Source of the DNA: an uncultured Ectothiorhodospiraceae bacterium
GTDB lineage: Bacteria > Pseudomonadota > Gammaproteobacteria > UBA9214
Reading direction: 5' to 3'
Assembly: GCA_947258515.1 (NCBI GenBank)
Contig: CAMYIO010000004.1
Location: forward strand, 1 to 54,391
Length of the DNA: 54,391 nt
This document shows, piece by piece, positions 37,060-46,372 of this stretch (the stretch's first letter is position 1; every line of letters begins with the position of its first letter). A program made the position numbers and the translations under genes. The notes below the pieces were generated by a model. The model was not told the DNA's origin. It searched no databases and saw only the letters and a program-made list of their open reading frames with translations.

Positions 37060-38448
37060 CTACGTCCCTGCAGGCGTCCTGGAAGGGGAAGGGCCTGATG
37101 TTTTTTCCAGGGTTGCATCCAGGCATTCATCCACAGTGCACAACAAGCGCCCCTGTGCGAGCCGCGCCGTGACCTGTTCGCCCGGTGTTACGCCGCTTGC
37201 CCGGTGTACCACATGGCCGTCTGCCGACCGCGTCACGATGGCATAGCCACGGTCCAGGGTGGCAAGCGGGCTGATGGTGTGCAGTGACTTGCCGGCCACG
37301 GCGAGCTGGCGCTGCCGGGTCTGTAACACGCCAGTCATGGTCGTTCGCAGGCGTTGTGTCAGTGTCTGCAGCTGTAACTCGCTGCGGCTGATTCGATGGC
37401 CCGGGGCGGTCTGCTTCAATGCCGCAGTTGCTGCATTAAGAGTGGATTGCAAGTTATTGAAAAATGAGCGCATCGTCAATCGTGATCGTTGCTCCAGCTC
37501 GTCAAGCCGTTGTGCCTGTTGACGCAGGTACTGGCCGGGATGACGAAACTGCAGGCGTTGCTGCAGCCAGTTACAGCGCTGCCGGACATCGGTTAGCCGT
37601 TGCTGAATATGACGCGCGCCACGAACCTGCAGGGCATTGAGCTGTGCCAGCCATTCGGATTGCTCCGGGCTGACCAGTTCGGCGGCTGCGGACGGGGTCG
37701 CCGCACGCTGATCGGCAACAAAGTCGGCGATGGTGAAGTCTACCTCGTGACCGACGGCGCTGACGACCGGCAGACTGCAGTCATGCAGTGCGCGCGCCAC
37801 AATCTCCTCGTTGAAGGCCCACAGATCTTCCAGCGAACCGCCACCGCGGGTAAGGATGAGGACGTCACAGTCCCTGCGCCGGGAAGCGGTTTCGATCATG
37901 GCGGCGATTTCCTTGCCGGCATCCTTGCCCTGTACCGGTACCGGGTAGATCAATACCGGGATCGCCGGAAAGCGGCGTTGCAGCACACTGAGTACGTCAT
38001 GGATGGCCGCGCCGCCAGGTGAGGTGATCACGCCGATGCGTGTTGGCAGTGCCGGTATCGGCAATTTTCCCCCGCTATCAAACAGGCCTTCCTGTTCCAG
38101 TTTCAGTTTCAGGGCATCGAAGGCGCGTTGCAGAACTCCGTCGCCGGCTTCCTGCATGGCCTCGGCAATCAGCTGGTAGTCACCACGCGGCTCATAGAGG
38201 CTGACCTTTGCACGCACCAGTACCTGCATGCCTTCCCCGGGTCTGAAGCGCAGCAGCTGGTTGCGACTGCGGAACATGGCGCCGCGGATCTGTGCCTTGC
38301 TGTCCTTGAGGGTGAAATACAGGTGACCGGAGGAGGGCCGGGCGATATTGGACAGTTCGCCCTCCAGCCAGATGCGTGCGAGCACCACCATGGCGATATC
38401 CTGTGAGATTTCTGACATGGGAGCCAAGGATACACGGAATCGGTGCAT
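37060..38448 (-). CDS. xseA: Exodeoxyribonuclease VII large subunit
   Basis: Degrades single-stranded DNA to acid-soluble oligonucleotides with XseB. The 462-residue protein has an N-terminal OB domain (IWLEGELSNIARPSSGHLYFTLKDSKAQIRGAMFRSRN), a catalytic core (RIGVITSPGGAAIHDVLSVLQRRFP, LTRGGGSLEDLWAFNEE, VSAVGHEVDFTIADFVADQRAATPSAAAEL) and a coiled-coil C-terminal half. The first ~25 residues (MHRFRVSLAP...) diverge from the usual N-terminus but include the family-like RVS. xseB is not adjacent. It diverges from guaB. Confidence 0.95.
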   Translation of the reverse strand: MHRFRVSLAPMSEISQDIAMVVLARIWLEGELSNIARPSSGHLYFTLKDSKAQIRGAMFRSRNQLLRFRPGEGMQVLVRAKVSLYEPRGDYQLIAEAMQEAGDGVLQRAFDALKLKLEQEGLFDSGGKLPIPALPTRIGVITSPGGAAIHDVLSVLQRRFPAIPVLIYPVPVQGKDAGKEIAAMIETASRRRDCDVLILTRGGGSLEDLWAFNEEIVARALHDCSLPVVSAVGHEVDFTIADFVADQRAATPSAAAELVSPEQSEWLAQLNALQVRGARHIQQRLTDVRQRCNWLQQRLQFRHPGQYLRQQAQRLDELEQRSRLTMRSFFNNLQSTLNAATAALKQTAPGHRISRSELQLQTLTQRLRTTMTGVLQTRQRQLAVAGKSLHTISPLATLDRGYAIVTRSADGHVVHRASGVTPGEQVTARLAQGRLLCTVDECLDATLEKTSGPSPSRTPAGT

Positions 38449-38453
38449 ACCGG

Positions 38454-38482
38454 TTTACCGCGGTAGCGCCAGTCCCTATAAT
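38454..38482 (+). promoter_or_regulatory. Sigma-70 promoter of guaB
   Basis: TTTACC and a perfect TATAAT are 17 bp apart, and the -10 ends 35 bp before the guaB ATG. It overlaps the divergent 5' region of xseA, the arrangement known in E. coli. Confidence 0.7.
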
Positions 38483-38517
38483 TGGCGGCCATTCCCAACC
38501 GGTGGAACCCGAAAAAC

Positions 38518-39972
38518 ATGCGCATTTCGCAGGAAGCCCTTACTTTTGATGACGTCCTGCTGTTACCGGCGCACTCCACCGTCCTGCCGCGTGATGTCAG
38601 CCTGGTCAGCCAGTTGACCCGCGAGATCGAACTGCAGATTCCGCTGTTGTCCGCGGCCATGGACACGGTCACCGAATCCCGGCTCGCCATCACCCTGGCA
38701 CAGGAGGGCGGTATCGGTATCGTCCACAAGAACCTGACACCGGAACAGCAGGCGTTCGAGGTGCAGCGGGTAAAGAAATTTGAAAGTGGCGTTATCAAGG
38801 ACCCGATCACCGTTGCACCGACGGCCAGTATCCGCGAGGTCATCGAGTTGACCCGTGCGAACAATATTTCAGGCGTCCCGGTGATGGATGGCAATGACCT
38901 GGTGGGTATTGTCACCAGCCGTGACCGTCGCTTTGAAACCAACCTCGACCTGCCGGTGAGCAGTGTCATGACCCCGAAGGAGCGGCTCGTCACGGTTTCC
39001 GAAGGCGCTGGCAAGGATGAAGTCACCGCGTTGCTGCACAAGTACCGGATTGAACGCGTACTGGTGGTGAATGACGATTTCAAGTTGCGCGGCATGATCA
39101 CGGTCAAGGATATACAGAAGTCCAGGGACTTTCCGAATGCCTGCAAGGATGAGCAGGGGCGCCTGCGCGTCGGTGCGGCCGTCGGCACCGGTGGCGATAC
39201 CGAGTTACGGGTCGAGGCGCTGGTAAAGGCTGGCGCCGATCTTATCATCGTGGATACCGCGCACGGTCACTCGCAAGGCGTGATCGATCGCGTGCGCTGG
39301 GTGAAACAGCAGCACCCCGACATCCAGGTCATTGGCGGCAACATTGCAACGGCCGCGGCGGCCCGGGCACTGGTAGATGCGGGTGCCGATGCCGTGAAGG
39401 TCGGTATTGGTCCCGGCTCCATTTGCACCACGCGTATCGTGGCCGGTATCGGTGTGCCACAGATTACCGCAGTTGCCAATGTGGCGGCGGAGTTGCGCAA
39501 GGACGGTATCCCGTTGATAGCCGATGGCGGCATCCGTTATTCGGGTGATCTTGCCAAGGCGCTGGCCGCAGGTGCTTACTCGGTCATGATCGGCAGCATG
39601 CTTGCCGGTACCGAAGAGGCACCGGGCGAGGTGGAACTCTACAAAGGCCGTTCCTACAAGGCCTATCGCGGCATGGGTTCTCTGGGTGCAATGAAAGAGG
39701 GCTCCAGCGACCGTTATTTTCAGGAAGGCGGTGAACAGGACAAGCTGGTACCCGAAGGTATCGAGGGTCGGGTACCGTACAAGGGCTCCATGATTGCCAT
39801 TCTGCACCAGTTGATGGGCGGGCTGCGGGCGAGCATGGGCTACACCGGTTGCGCCAGCATTGAAGAAATGCGTACCAAGCCGGAATTCATTCGTGTCACC
39901 AGTGCCGGCATGAAAGAAAGCCATGTACACGATGTATCGATAACCAAGGAAGCACCGAACTACCGGGTGTAA
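38518..39972 (+). CDS. guaB: IMP dehydrogenase
   Basis: Oxidises IMP to XMP, rate-limiting for guanine nucleotides. The start ATG 38518 ([26 protein letters not shown]) is chosen over the track start 12 codons earlier. The 484 residues hold a catalytic barrel interrupted by two CBS domains (about 95-200). The catalytic cysteine is in [13 protein letters not shown] and the mobile flap in [20 protein letters not shown]. It is followed by guaA, as in most relatives. Confidence 0.98.
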   Translation: MRISQEALTFDDVLLLPAHSTVLPRDVSLVSQLTREIELQIPLLSAAMDTVTESRLAITLAQEGGIGIVHKNLTPEQQAFEVQRVKKFESGVIKDPITVAPTASIREVIELTRANNISGVPVMDGNDLVGIVTSRDRRFETNLDLPVSSVMTPKERLVTVSEGAGKDEVTALLHKYRIERVLVVNDDFKLRGMITVKDIQKSRDFPNACKDEQGRLRVGAAVGTGGDTELRVEALVKAGADLIIVDTAHGHSQGVIDRVRWVKQQHPDIQVIGGNIATAAAARALVDAGADAVKVGIGPGSICTTRIVAGIGVPQITAVANVAAELRKDGIPLIADGGIRYSGDLAKALAAGAYSVMIGSMLAGTEEAPGEVELYKGRSYKAYRGMGSLGAMKEGSSDRYFQEGGEQDKLVPEGIEGRVPYKGSMIAILHQLMGGLRASMGYTGCASIEEMRTKPEFIRVTSAGMKESHVHDVSITKEAPNYRV

Positions 39973-40002
39973 TTTATTACGGCCCTGCATCCCTCTCATC
40001 CT

Positions 40003-40028
40003 GTCCTTCTCCCTGAGGGAGAAAGGAC
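40003..40028. repeat. CTTCTCCC hairpin repeat, copy 2
   Basis: GTCCTTCTCCC-TGA-GGGAGAAAGGAC is an inverted repeat with one bulged base in the guaB-guaA gap. It probably does not stop transcription, since no T-run follows and guaA lies just downstream. Confidence 0.7.
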
Positions 40029-40049
40029 GCTCCATATTGAGTATCAAGT

Positions 40050-41639
40050 GTGACTTCTGACAACAACGATATCCATGCCCACCGAATCCTGATACTGGAT
40101 TTCGGTTCCCAGTACACGCAACTCATTGCCCGTCGCGTACGCGAGATCGGCGTGTACTGCGAAATCTACCCGTATGATATTGATGCCGCTGACATCAGTG
40201 CCTTTCATCCCAGGGGCATTATTCTTTCCGGTGGGCCGGAGACGGTGACCGGTGACGATGCACCGCTGGCACCGCAGATCGTATTTGATCTGGGCGTGCC
40301 GCTGCTTGGCATCTGTTACGGCATGCAGACCATGGCGGCACAACTGGGCGGACGCGTCGAGACCTCGGGCCACCATGAATACGGTTATGCACAGGTTCGC
40401 GCACGCGGCCATTCACGCCTGCTGACCGATATTGAGGACCACACCTCGACAGAGGGCTACGGGCTGCTTGATGTCTGGATGAGTCACGGTGACCGGGTCA
40501 TCGATTTGCCTGCAGGGTTCAAGATCAGTGCCAGCACCGACAGCGCGCCGATTGCCGCGATGGCCGATGATGAGCGTGCCTGGTACGGCATCCAGTTTCA
40601 TCCGGAAGTGACCCATACGCACCAGGGCGGGCGTATCCTGCAGCGTTTCATCATCGACCTGTGTGGCTGTGACGCCCTGTGGACGGCCGATCACATTGTC
40701 GACAGCAGTATTCGTGATGTTCGTGAACAGGTCGGTGACGGCAAGGTATTACTGGGACTGTCCGGTGGCGTCGACTCCTCGGTGGTTGCCGCGTTGCTGC
40801 ACAAGGCCATCGGTGACCAGCTGGTGTGTGTGTTCGTCGATAACGGCCTGCTGCGCTACAACGAAGGTGACCAGGTCATGGCGACCTTCGCCGAGCACAT
40901 GGGAGTGCATGTCATCCGCGTCGATGCAGAAGCGCGCTTTCTGCAGGCTCTCGAGGGTGTTGACGACCCGGAACAGAAACGCAAGGTGATCGGTAACCTG
41001 TTTATCACCGTGTTTGAAGAGGAATCCGACAAGCTCAGCGGTGAAGTCGAGTGGCTGGCGCAGGGTACCATCTACCCGGATGTGATTGAATCCGCCGGCG
41101 CCAGGACCGGCAAGGCGCACCTGATCAAGTCACACCATAATGTCGGTGGCCTGCCCGAGGACATGCGCATGCAGTTATGCGAACCGCTGCGCGAACTGTT
41201 CAAGGACGAAGTCCGCAAGCTGGGCGTGGAGCTCGGTTTGCCCTACGACATGGTTTACCGCCATCCCTTTCCCGGACCCGGACTGGGTGTGCGCATCCTC
41301 GGCGAGGTGAAAAAGGATTATGCCGATACCCTGCGTCTTGCGGACCATATCTTTATCGAAGAACTGCGCAAGCACGATCTCTATGACTCGGTGAGCCAGG
41401 CGTTCAGCGTCTTTTTGCCGGTGAAGTCGGTCGGGGTGACCGGTGACGGTCGGCGTTACTCGCACGTGGTGGCACTGCGTGCCGTCGAGACCATTGATTT
41501 CATGACCGCGCGCTGGGCGCATCTTCCCTACGAGTTCCTCGACCTGGTATCGCGGCGCATCATTAACGAGGTGCCAGATATTTCGCGGGTTACCTACGAT
41601 ATCTCCGGCAAGCCGCCCGCGACCATTGAGTGGGAGTAG
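40050..41639 (+). CDS. guaA: GMP synthase (glutamine-hydrolysing)
   Basis: Aminates XMP to GMP using glutamine. A 529-residue class I amidotransferase plus ATP-pyrophosphatase. [25 protein letters not shown] is followed by the Cys nucleophile in [13 protein letters not shown] and the His/Glu of [11 protein letters not shown]. The PP-loop is [15 protein letters not shown], and the C-terminal dimerisation domain ends PATIEWE. The start is GTG 40050; no in-frame ATG lies close by. Confidence 0.97.
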   Translation: MTSDNNDIHAHRILILDFGSQYTQLIARRVREIGVYCEIYPYDIDAADISAFHPRGIILSGGPETVTGDDAPLAPQIVFDLGVPLLGICYGMQTMAAQLGGRVETSGHHEYGYAQVRARGHSRLLTDIEDHTSTEGYGLLDVWMSHGDRVIDLPAGFKISASTDSAPIAAMADDERAWYGIQFHPEVTHTHQGGRILQRFIIDLCGCDALWTADHIVDSSIRDVREQVGDGKVLLGLSGGVDSSVVAALLHKAIGDQLVCVFVDNGLLRYNEGDQVMATFAEHMGVHVIRVDAEARFLQALEGVDDPEQKRKVIGNLFITVFEEESDKLSGEVEWLAQGTIYPDVIESAGARTGKAHLIKSHHNVGGLPEDMRMQLCEPLRELFKDEVRKLGVELGLPYDMVYRHPFPGPGLGVRILGEVKKDYADTLRLADHIFIEELRKHDLYDSVSQAFSVFLPVKSVGVTGDGRRYSHVVALRAVETIDFMTARWAHLPYEFLDLVSRRIINEVPDISRVTYDISGKPPATIEWE

Positions 41640-42122
<483 letters not shown>

Positions 42123-42148
42123 ATAGTTACGACAGGTGCATCTATTGG

Positions 42149-42254
42149 TGTAGGAGCGCTTCGCAAGCGCGATTTGAATGACCGCTGCAATCGCGGATGC
42201 GATCCGCTCCTACGGGTGTCTTTGGCGGTTGGGTATTTCGCAAGCGCGATCAGC
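42149..42254. repeat. REP cluster, locus 4
   Basis: GTAGGAGCGCTTCGCAAGCGCGAT (42151 on) faces TCGCGGATGCGATCCGCTCCTAC (about 42191-42213), and a third, headless piece TTCGCAAGCGCGATCAG follows at 42237. It lies between tadA and the metallo-hydrolase gene on the same strand. Confidence 0.85.
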
Positions 42255-42292
42255 AATCACAGCCTGTAACACATTGGATGGTTGACTAAGCT

Positions 42293-43246
42293 ATGAGTAT
42301 GAAGAAATTGTTGCCATTTGTTTTTCTGGTCTTTTGGTCAGCACTCGTCACTGCCGGCGCACCGGCAACCGTTGATATGACCCTCAGGCAGGTCTCCGAA
42401 CACGTTTACTTTGTCGAGGGCGTCCCGGGTATCGCCACCGATAACCAGGGTTTTATCTCCAATGCCGGTGTCATTGTCACCGGTGCCGGTGTGGTGATCT
42501 TTGATACACTGGGTACCCCGGCGCTTGGCCAGCTGTTGCTGGAAAAGGTACGTGCGATTACCCGGGAGCCGATCGTGCGGGTAATCGTGAGTCACTATCA
42601 TGCCGATCACATCTACGGTCTGCAGGTTTTTGCAGACCTCGATGCGGAAATACTGGCACCGGCCGGCGCGGAAAAATACCTGGCCTCGGACAATGCCAAA
42701 GAACGCCTGGAAGAACGGCGCTTCACACTGGACCCCTGGGTCAATGACGACACCCGGCTGGTTTTTCCGGACCGTTACCTGGACGAGGGGATGCAATTCA
42801 GGCTGGGCGATGTGGAGTTCATCATTGCGGTCGTAGGTAATGCCCATTCCGACGGCGATCTGACCCTGTACGTCATGCCCGACAGGGTGCTGCTTTCCGG
42901 TGACATCATCTTCGAGGGGCGTGTCCCGTTTGTCGGTGATGCCAATACCCGGCACTGGGCGCAGGTACTGGAGCGCATGGAGACGGAACAGCTGGTGGCG
43001 TTGATTCCCGGTCACGGGGGCGTCGCAGAAAACCCGAACGATGCCATCAGCGTGACACGCCGCTACCTGTCTTTCTTGCGTAACAGGATGGCGCTGGCTG
43101 TTGAGGAGTTTGTACCCTTCGACGAGGCCTACGATGCGATAGACTGGTCGGATTTTGAGCAGTTACCGGCCTTCGCGGAAGCCAACCGGCGTAATGCCTA
43201 CCAGGTGTATCTGTCGATGGAAGCGGAGATGCTGGGCGAGCAGTAA
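42293..43246 (+). CDS. Exported MBL-fold metallo-hydrolase (SoxH-like)
   Basis: A 317-residue metallo-beta-lactamase-fold protein with a signal peptide (LLPFVFLVFWSALVTAGA). Metal-ligand motifs are VSHYHADHIYG, GNAHSDGDLTLYV, LLSGDIIFEGRVPF and PGHGG. The periplasmic location and motif spacing resemble SoxH and quinoprotein-relay-type Zn hydrolases rather than antibiotic lactamases or glyoxalase II. Substrate unknown; no sox genes are nearby. It lies downstream of a REP cluster, with no clear partner. Confidence 0.82.
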   Translation: MSMKKLLPFVFLVFWSALVTAGAPATVDMTLRQVSEHVYFVEGVPGIATDNQGFISNAGVIVTGAGVVIFDTLGTPALGQLLLEKVRAITREPIVRVIVSHYHADHIYGLQVFADLDAEILAPAGAEKYLASDNAKERLEERRFTLDPWVNDDTRLVFPDRYLDEGMQFRLGDVEFIIAVVGNAHSDGDLTLYVMPDRVLLSGDIIFEGRVPFVGDANTRHWAQVLERMETEQLVALIPGHGGVAENPNDAISVTRRYLSFLRNRMALAVEEFVPFDEAYDAIDWSDFEQLPAFAEANRRNAYQVYLSMEAEMLGEQ

Positions 43247-43250
43247 CGCA

Positions 43251-44645
43251 CTACAGCGCAGGCACGTCAAATACCGGTGGTTCGGGTGGCGGTGCCGAGC
43301 CGTTCTTTTCCTGCCCGGTAACCCACACCAGGATGTCGTGGTAGGAGCGGATGTTTTCGACGTAGCGCACCGGTTCCCGGCCACGTGCATAGCCGTAACG
43401 GGTTTGCTGGAACCACTTTTTCTTGCTGAGTAAAGGCAGGCTCTCCTTGATGTCTACCCACTTGTCGGGATCACCCTTGTTTTTCTGGGTCAGTATGCGG
43501 GCATCCTCAAGGTGTCCGATGCCGACATTGTAGGCTGCCAGTGCCAGCCAGGTCCGGTCCGGTTCCGGCACATCCTCGGAGATACGTTCCTTCATTTTTA
43601 TCAGGTAATGGGCGCCGCCGCGGATACTCTGCGCCGGGTCGACGCGGTCCTCGACACCGATGTCCTCTGCCGCTGCATTCGTCAGCATCATCAGGCCGCG
43701 TACACCGGTGGGCGAGACCGCATCCGGCAGCCAGTGTGATTCCTGGTAACTGATGGCGGCCAGCAAGCGCCAGTCAATACCGGTTTCGTAGGCTGCATAG
43801 ACGAACATATCCATGTATTGAGGCAAGCGTTGCTCGATGTGGGCCTGGTAGCGGCGCGTACCGACATAGTCGAATTCGCCGATGTGACCATAGTAGCGAT
43901 CAATCAAACGCTCCAGCGTGCCATCAGCCTTGATCTTGTTAAAGAAGACAATAGCCGCATTAAACAGGCTGTCATCATCACTGCGCGGAAAGGCCCAGGC
44001 CATAGGTTCCGGATCACTGAGATCGAACGCCGGTTTCAATTCCGGGTAGTAGCGGCGGTTGATGGCGAGTTCGTTCGAATCGGTAACGGTGTATTCGATG
44101 AGTTGTTCCCACACCAGGATCAGAAGTTCCTCGATGTCCTGCCCGCCATCGGTATGCCAGCTCAGATCCGGGTAGTCATCTTTCAACCTGATCAACAGTT
44201 CTTCATGGCTGCTGCCCGGGATCACTTCCAGAAGGCCGTCGAGGTCAGCCAGCGTTTTTGGCCGTGTGGAGCCGCTGCGGTAGACCAGCTGTGGTGTGAT
44301 CATCTGGTAAACCGGTCCGAAGCGGACCTTTTCCTTGCGTTGCTCGGTTACCGTCAGGCCGGCAGCCGCCAGGTGCCCGTTACCCAGTGCAACCAGGGGC
44401 AGGATGTCACTGAAATTTGGGGGTACCAGCATACGCAGTTCGACGCCAAGAAAGTTTGCAAAGCGCTTTACCAGTCGATATTCGAAACCGGTAGGGCCAT
44501 TCGGTCCTTCAAAGAAGGTCGTCGGACCATTGCGGGTGATGACAATCAATTCGTTTTGTGACTGGACCTGTTCGAGCATGGAGGGCTGTCGACCGCAGGC
44601 GACGAGTAGCAGACAAAACAGGCCGGGCAGGGCGAAACGCAGCAT
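43251..44645 (-). CDS. mltF: Membrane-bound lytic murein transglycosylase F
   Basis: A 464-residue lipoprotein after correcting the start to ATG 44645: the signal LRFALPGLFCLLLVAC places the lipobox cysteine at residue 17. An N-terminal solute-binding-like regulatory domain (about 30-265, ELIVITRNGPTTFFEGPNGPTGFEYRL) precedes an SLT lysozyme-like domain with catalytic Glu in ISYQESHWLPDAVSPTGVRGLMML. It cleaves peptidoglycan to 1,6-anhydro ends. It is convergent with the metallo-hydrolase, four bases apart. The 188 bp upstream to the tRNA hold a short palindrome AGGAATATTCCT (44750-44761) and nothing else recognised. Confidence 0.93.
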   Translation of the reverse strand: MLRFALPGLFCLLLVACGRQPSMLEQVQSQNELIVITRNGPTTFFEGPNGPTGFEYRLVKRFANFLGVELRMLVPPNFSDILPLVALGNGHLAAAGLTVTEQRKEKVRFGPVYQMITPQLVYRSGSTRPKTLADLDGLLEVIPGSSHEELLIRLKDDYPDLSWHTDGGQDIEELLILVWEQLIEYTVTDSNELAINRRYYPELKPAFDLSDPEPMAWAFPRSDDDSLFNAAIVFFNKIKADGTLERLIDRYYGHIGEFDYVGTRRYQAHIEQRLPQYMDMFVYAAYETGIDWRLLAAISYQESHWLPDAVSPTGVRGLMMLTNAAAEDIGVEDRVDPAQSIRGGAHYLIKMKERISEDVPEPDRTWLALAAYNVGIGHLEDARILTQKNKGDPDKWVDIKESLPLLSKKKWFQQTRYGYARGREPVRYVENIRSYHDILVWVTGQEKNGSAPPPEPPVFDVPAL

Positions 44646-44832
44646 GGCAGTGGCCGGTGTGCATGCGGTAGAATACGCAACCTGAATGACAGGTTGGAAT
44701 CTTGCCGCACTGGATTCAACTCTCATGCCTGGTGTGTCACCTTGTAACGAGGAATATTCCTGAATCGTTGTGGGGTTATCATATCGCATAGATCGGCAAA
44801 GTAATCAAACCTGTTAGACTTTTATAGTCACT

Positions 44833-44923
44833 GGAGAGGTACCGAAGCGGTCATACCGGCACCGACTCGAAATCGGTTGGGGGCGTTAGCCCCACGTGGG
44901 TTCGAACCCCACCCTCTCCGCCA
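44833..44923 (+). tRNA. serU: tRNA-Ser (anticodon CGA)
   Basis: A complete class II tRNA, 91 bases with encoded CCA. The acceptor stem GGAGAGG pairs with CCTCTCC. The anticodon arm CCGACTCGAAATCGG displays CGA, the long variable arm is built on GGGGGCGTTAGCCCC, and the T arm is GTGGGTTCGAACCCCAC. The 3' part from the anticodon stem on is repeated at 50106-50166. This gene is therefore the integration target of the neighbouring element, which most likely supplied its present 3' half. Confidence 0.95.
44863..44883 (+). other. Attachment-site core (tRNA side)
   Basis: CGACTCGAAATCGGTTGGGG(G), 21 bp, is identical to 50106-50126. It spans the anticodon loop and stem, a known crossover class for tyrosine integrases. 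Confidence 0.85.
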
Positions 44924-44935
44924 TATATCAGATGT

Positions 44936-45973
44936 TTATAGGTTCACCTCCTGTTTCTGTTCGTCAGTTTGAGCCGCGCAACGTAGAGAAATTGTAATAA
45001 TATTCCCCGCTGCACCCCGTAGATGGTCACCGGCAAGATGGGCATAACACAGCACCATCTTGTACGACTTCCAACCGCCCAGTTCCATCAGCTCCTGCAG
45101 GCTGGTGCCGTTCTGCACGTGCCATGAGGCCCAGGTATGCCTGAGGTCGTGCCAGCGGAAATCGGTGATCTCCGCACGCTCACAGGCCCGCTGCCAGGCA
45201 TCGGCGTTGATATTGCGCAACGGCTTCCCCCGGTAGCTGAACACATGGGTGTCATGGATACCCAGTCGCCGGCGGATCACCTCGATGGCCGTATCGTTCA
45301 GCGGAATAGTCAGGTCGGTGTTGTTCTTGACCTGATCCGCATACAGCCAGGCGACTTGCCGGGACAGATCCACCTGTGACCAGACCAGCTCACGCACGTT
45401 ACTCGCACGCAGGCCGGTCGCCAGAGCGAACTCCGCCATGTCGGACAGATGCGGGGGCAGGGCGGCCAGCAGCCTCGCAGCTTCGGCCTCCGTGATCCAC
45501 CGGACCCGTCTGGATGGCTCCCGACGCATGTTGAGTGCCGGGTAGGAATCACACCACGCCCATTCACGGCAGGCCTTCCGCAGGATGGCCCGGACCGTCG
45601 CCAGATAACGGTTGACCGTACCCGGAGACCGATGCGCCTTGGCGGCCATGATCTCATCCATCCGGTCACGTGTTATCTCACTCAAGGTCAGGCCTTCCAG
45701 ATGAGGGTGCAGCCAGCGCAAGCGGGCCTTGTCACCTTCGTGGTCACGCTTGTGAGTTGTCTCGCTGAGATATCGCAGGACCGCTTCCTCCCAGAGATAC
45801 GACCGCTTCTCGTCCAGCATGGATTGTCGCCACAGTTTGGCCTTGAGCTTGTCATGGAACTCCTGTGCTAATTTCCGGTTTGCAGTCCGAGCGCTTTTCT
45901 GCACCGGCTTGCAGCCCGGGATTGAGATGTTGACCCAGTAATTGGGACTGTCTTCTCGTTTGTAGATGGACAC
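44936..45973 (-). CDS. Tyrosine-family site-specific integrase
   Basis: Integrase of the element in tRNA-Ser. From GTG 45973 (MSIYKREDSPNYWVNIS, with GAGGTG upstream) it has 345 residues; the track ATG at 46060 would add 29 residues that read as part of a displaced excisionase. The N-terminal arm and SAM-like core-binding domain (SETTHKRDHEGDKARLRWLHPHL) lead to the catalytic domain with Arg in LATGLRASNVRELVW, HDLRHTWASW, GGWKSYKMVLCYAHL. These include the R-HxxR-Y residues. Its stop is 12 bp from the tRNA 3' end, the usual place. GC-rich codon use resembles the host more than the rest of the island does. Confidence 0.93.
   Translation of the reverse strand: MSIYKREDSPNYWVNISIPGCKPVQKSARTANRKLAQEFHDKLKAKLWRQSMLDEKRSYLWEEAVLRYLSETTHKRDHEGDKARLRWLHPHLEGLTLSEITRDRMDEIMAAKAHRSPGTVNRYLATVRAILRKACREWAWCDSYPALNMRREPSRRVRWITEAEAARLLAALPPHLSDMAEFALATGLRASNVRELVWSQVDLSRQVAWLYADQVKNNTDLTIPLNDTAIEVIRRRLGIHDTHVFSYRGKPLRNINADAWQRACERAEITDFRWHDLRHTWASWHVQNGTSLQELMELGGWKSYKMVLCYAHLAGDHLRGAAGNIITISLRCAAQTDEQKQEVNL
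44978..45000. repeat. Element-end direct repeat, left copy
   Basis: GCAACGTAGAGAAATTGTAATAA matches the right copy at 20 of 23 bases, in the same orientation. It overlaps the 3' coding end of the integrase, about 95 bp inside the left core. Confidence 0.6.
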
Positions 45974-46253
45974 AATGCACCTCGCTTGTGCGCCATCTCC
46001 CCGGACGCAGCATAATCGCCTTTGAGCCACTCCTTCAAATGTTCCTCCAGGAACAGCCATTTCCTACCCGGCTTGCGGGCAGATTCCCGACAGGGATAAC
46101 CCGCATTGCCTGAAACCAGGCATACTCAGGCTGTAGGGATTGGTGTCCCAAGGCATTTCCGCGCAAGCGGGCCGGAATGGTCACAGCCATTCGGTTGCCA
46201 TTAACACTTACCAGCATTTTCAACACCAGAAGCACCTGAACCGCCAACTTCAA
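45974..46253 (-). pseudogene. Frameshifted excisionase-like (HTH) remnant
   Basis: Two frames on the minus strand join into one family-like sequence. The 72-residue ORF 46035-46253 ends MRVIPVGNLPASRVG, and the neighbouring frame continues RKWLFLEEHLKEWLKGDYAASGE and CPSTNEKTVP, extending past the integrase start. Small excisionase/HTH_17 proteins upstream of integrases commonly read LPASRVGRKWLFLEEHL and end in such a tail. A small indel near 46065-46070 would explain the split. I infer a decayed regulator of excision; the N-terminal HTH half is not clear. Confidence 0.5.
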
Positions 46254-46372
46254 TATTGTCTTTATTTTGGAAGCAAGCGGTGCGAAAAGTGAGGTGTACG
46301 GCTGGTCAAATATCGTAGACTTTCGGGAAAGAGGCTTTTACTCTCCAAGTACTTAGTTTCACGGAATGATTG

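Noticed and set aside
42293-43246. Metallo-beta-lactamase resistance gene
   Set aside because: Motif spacing and the exported SoxH-like layout do not match class B lactamases.
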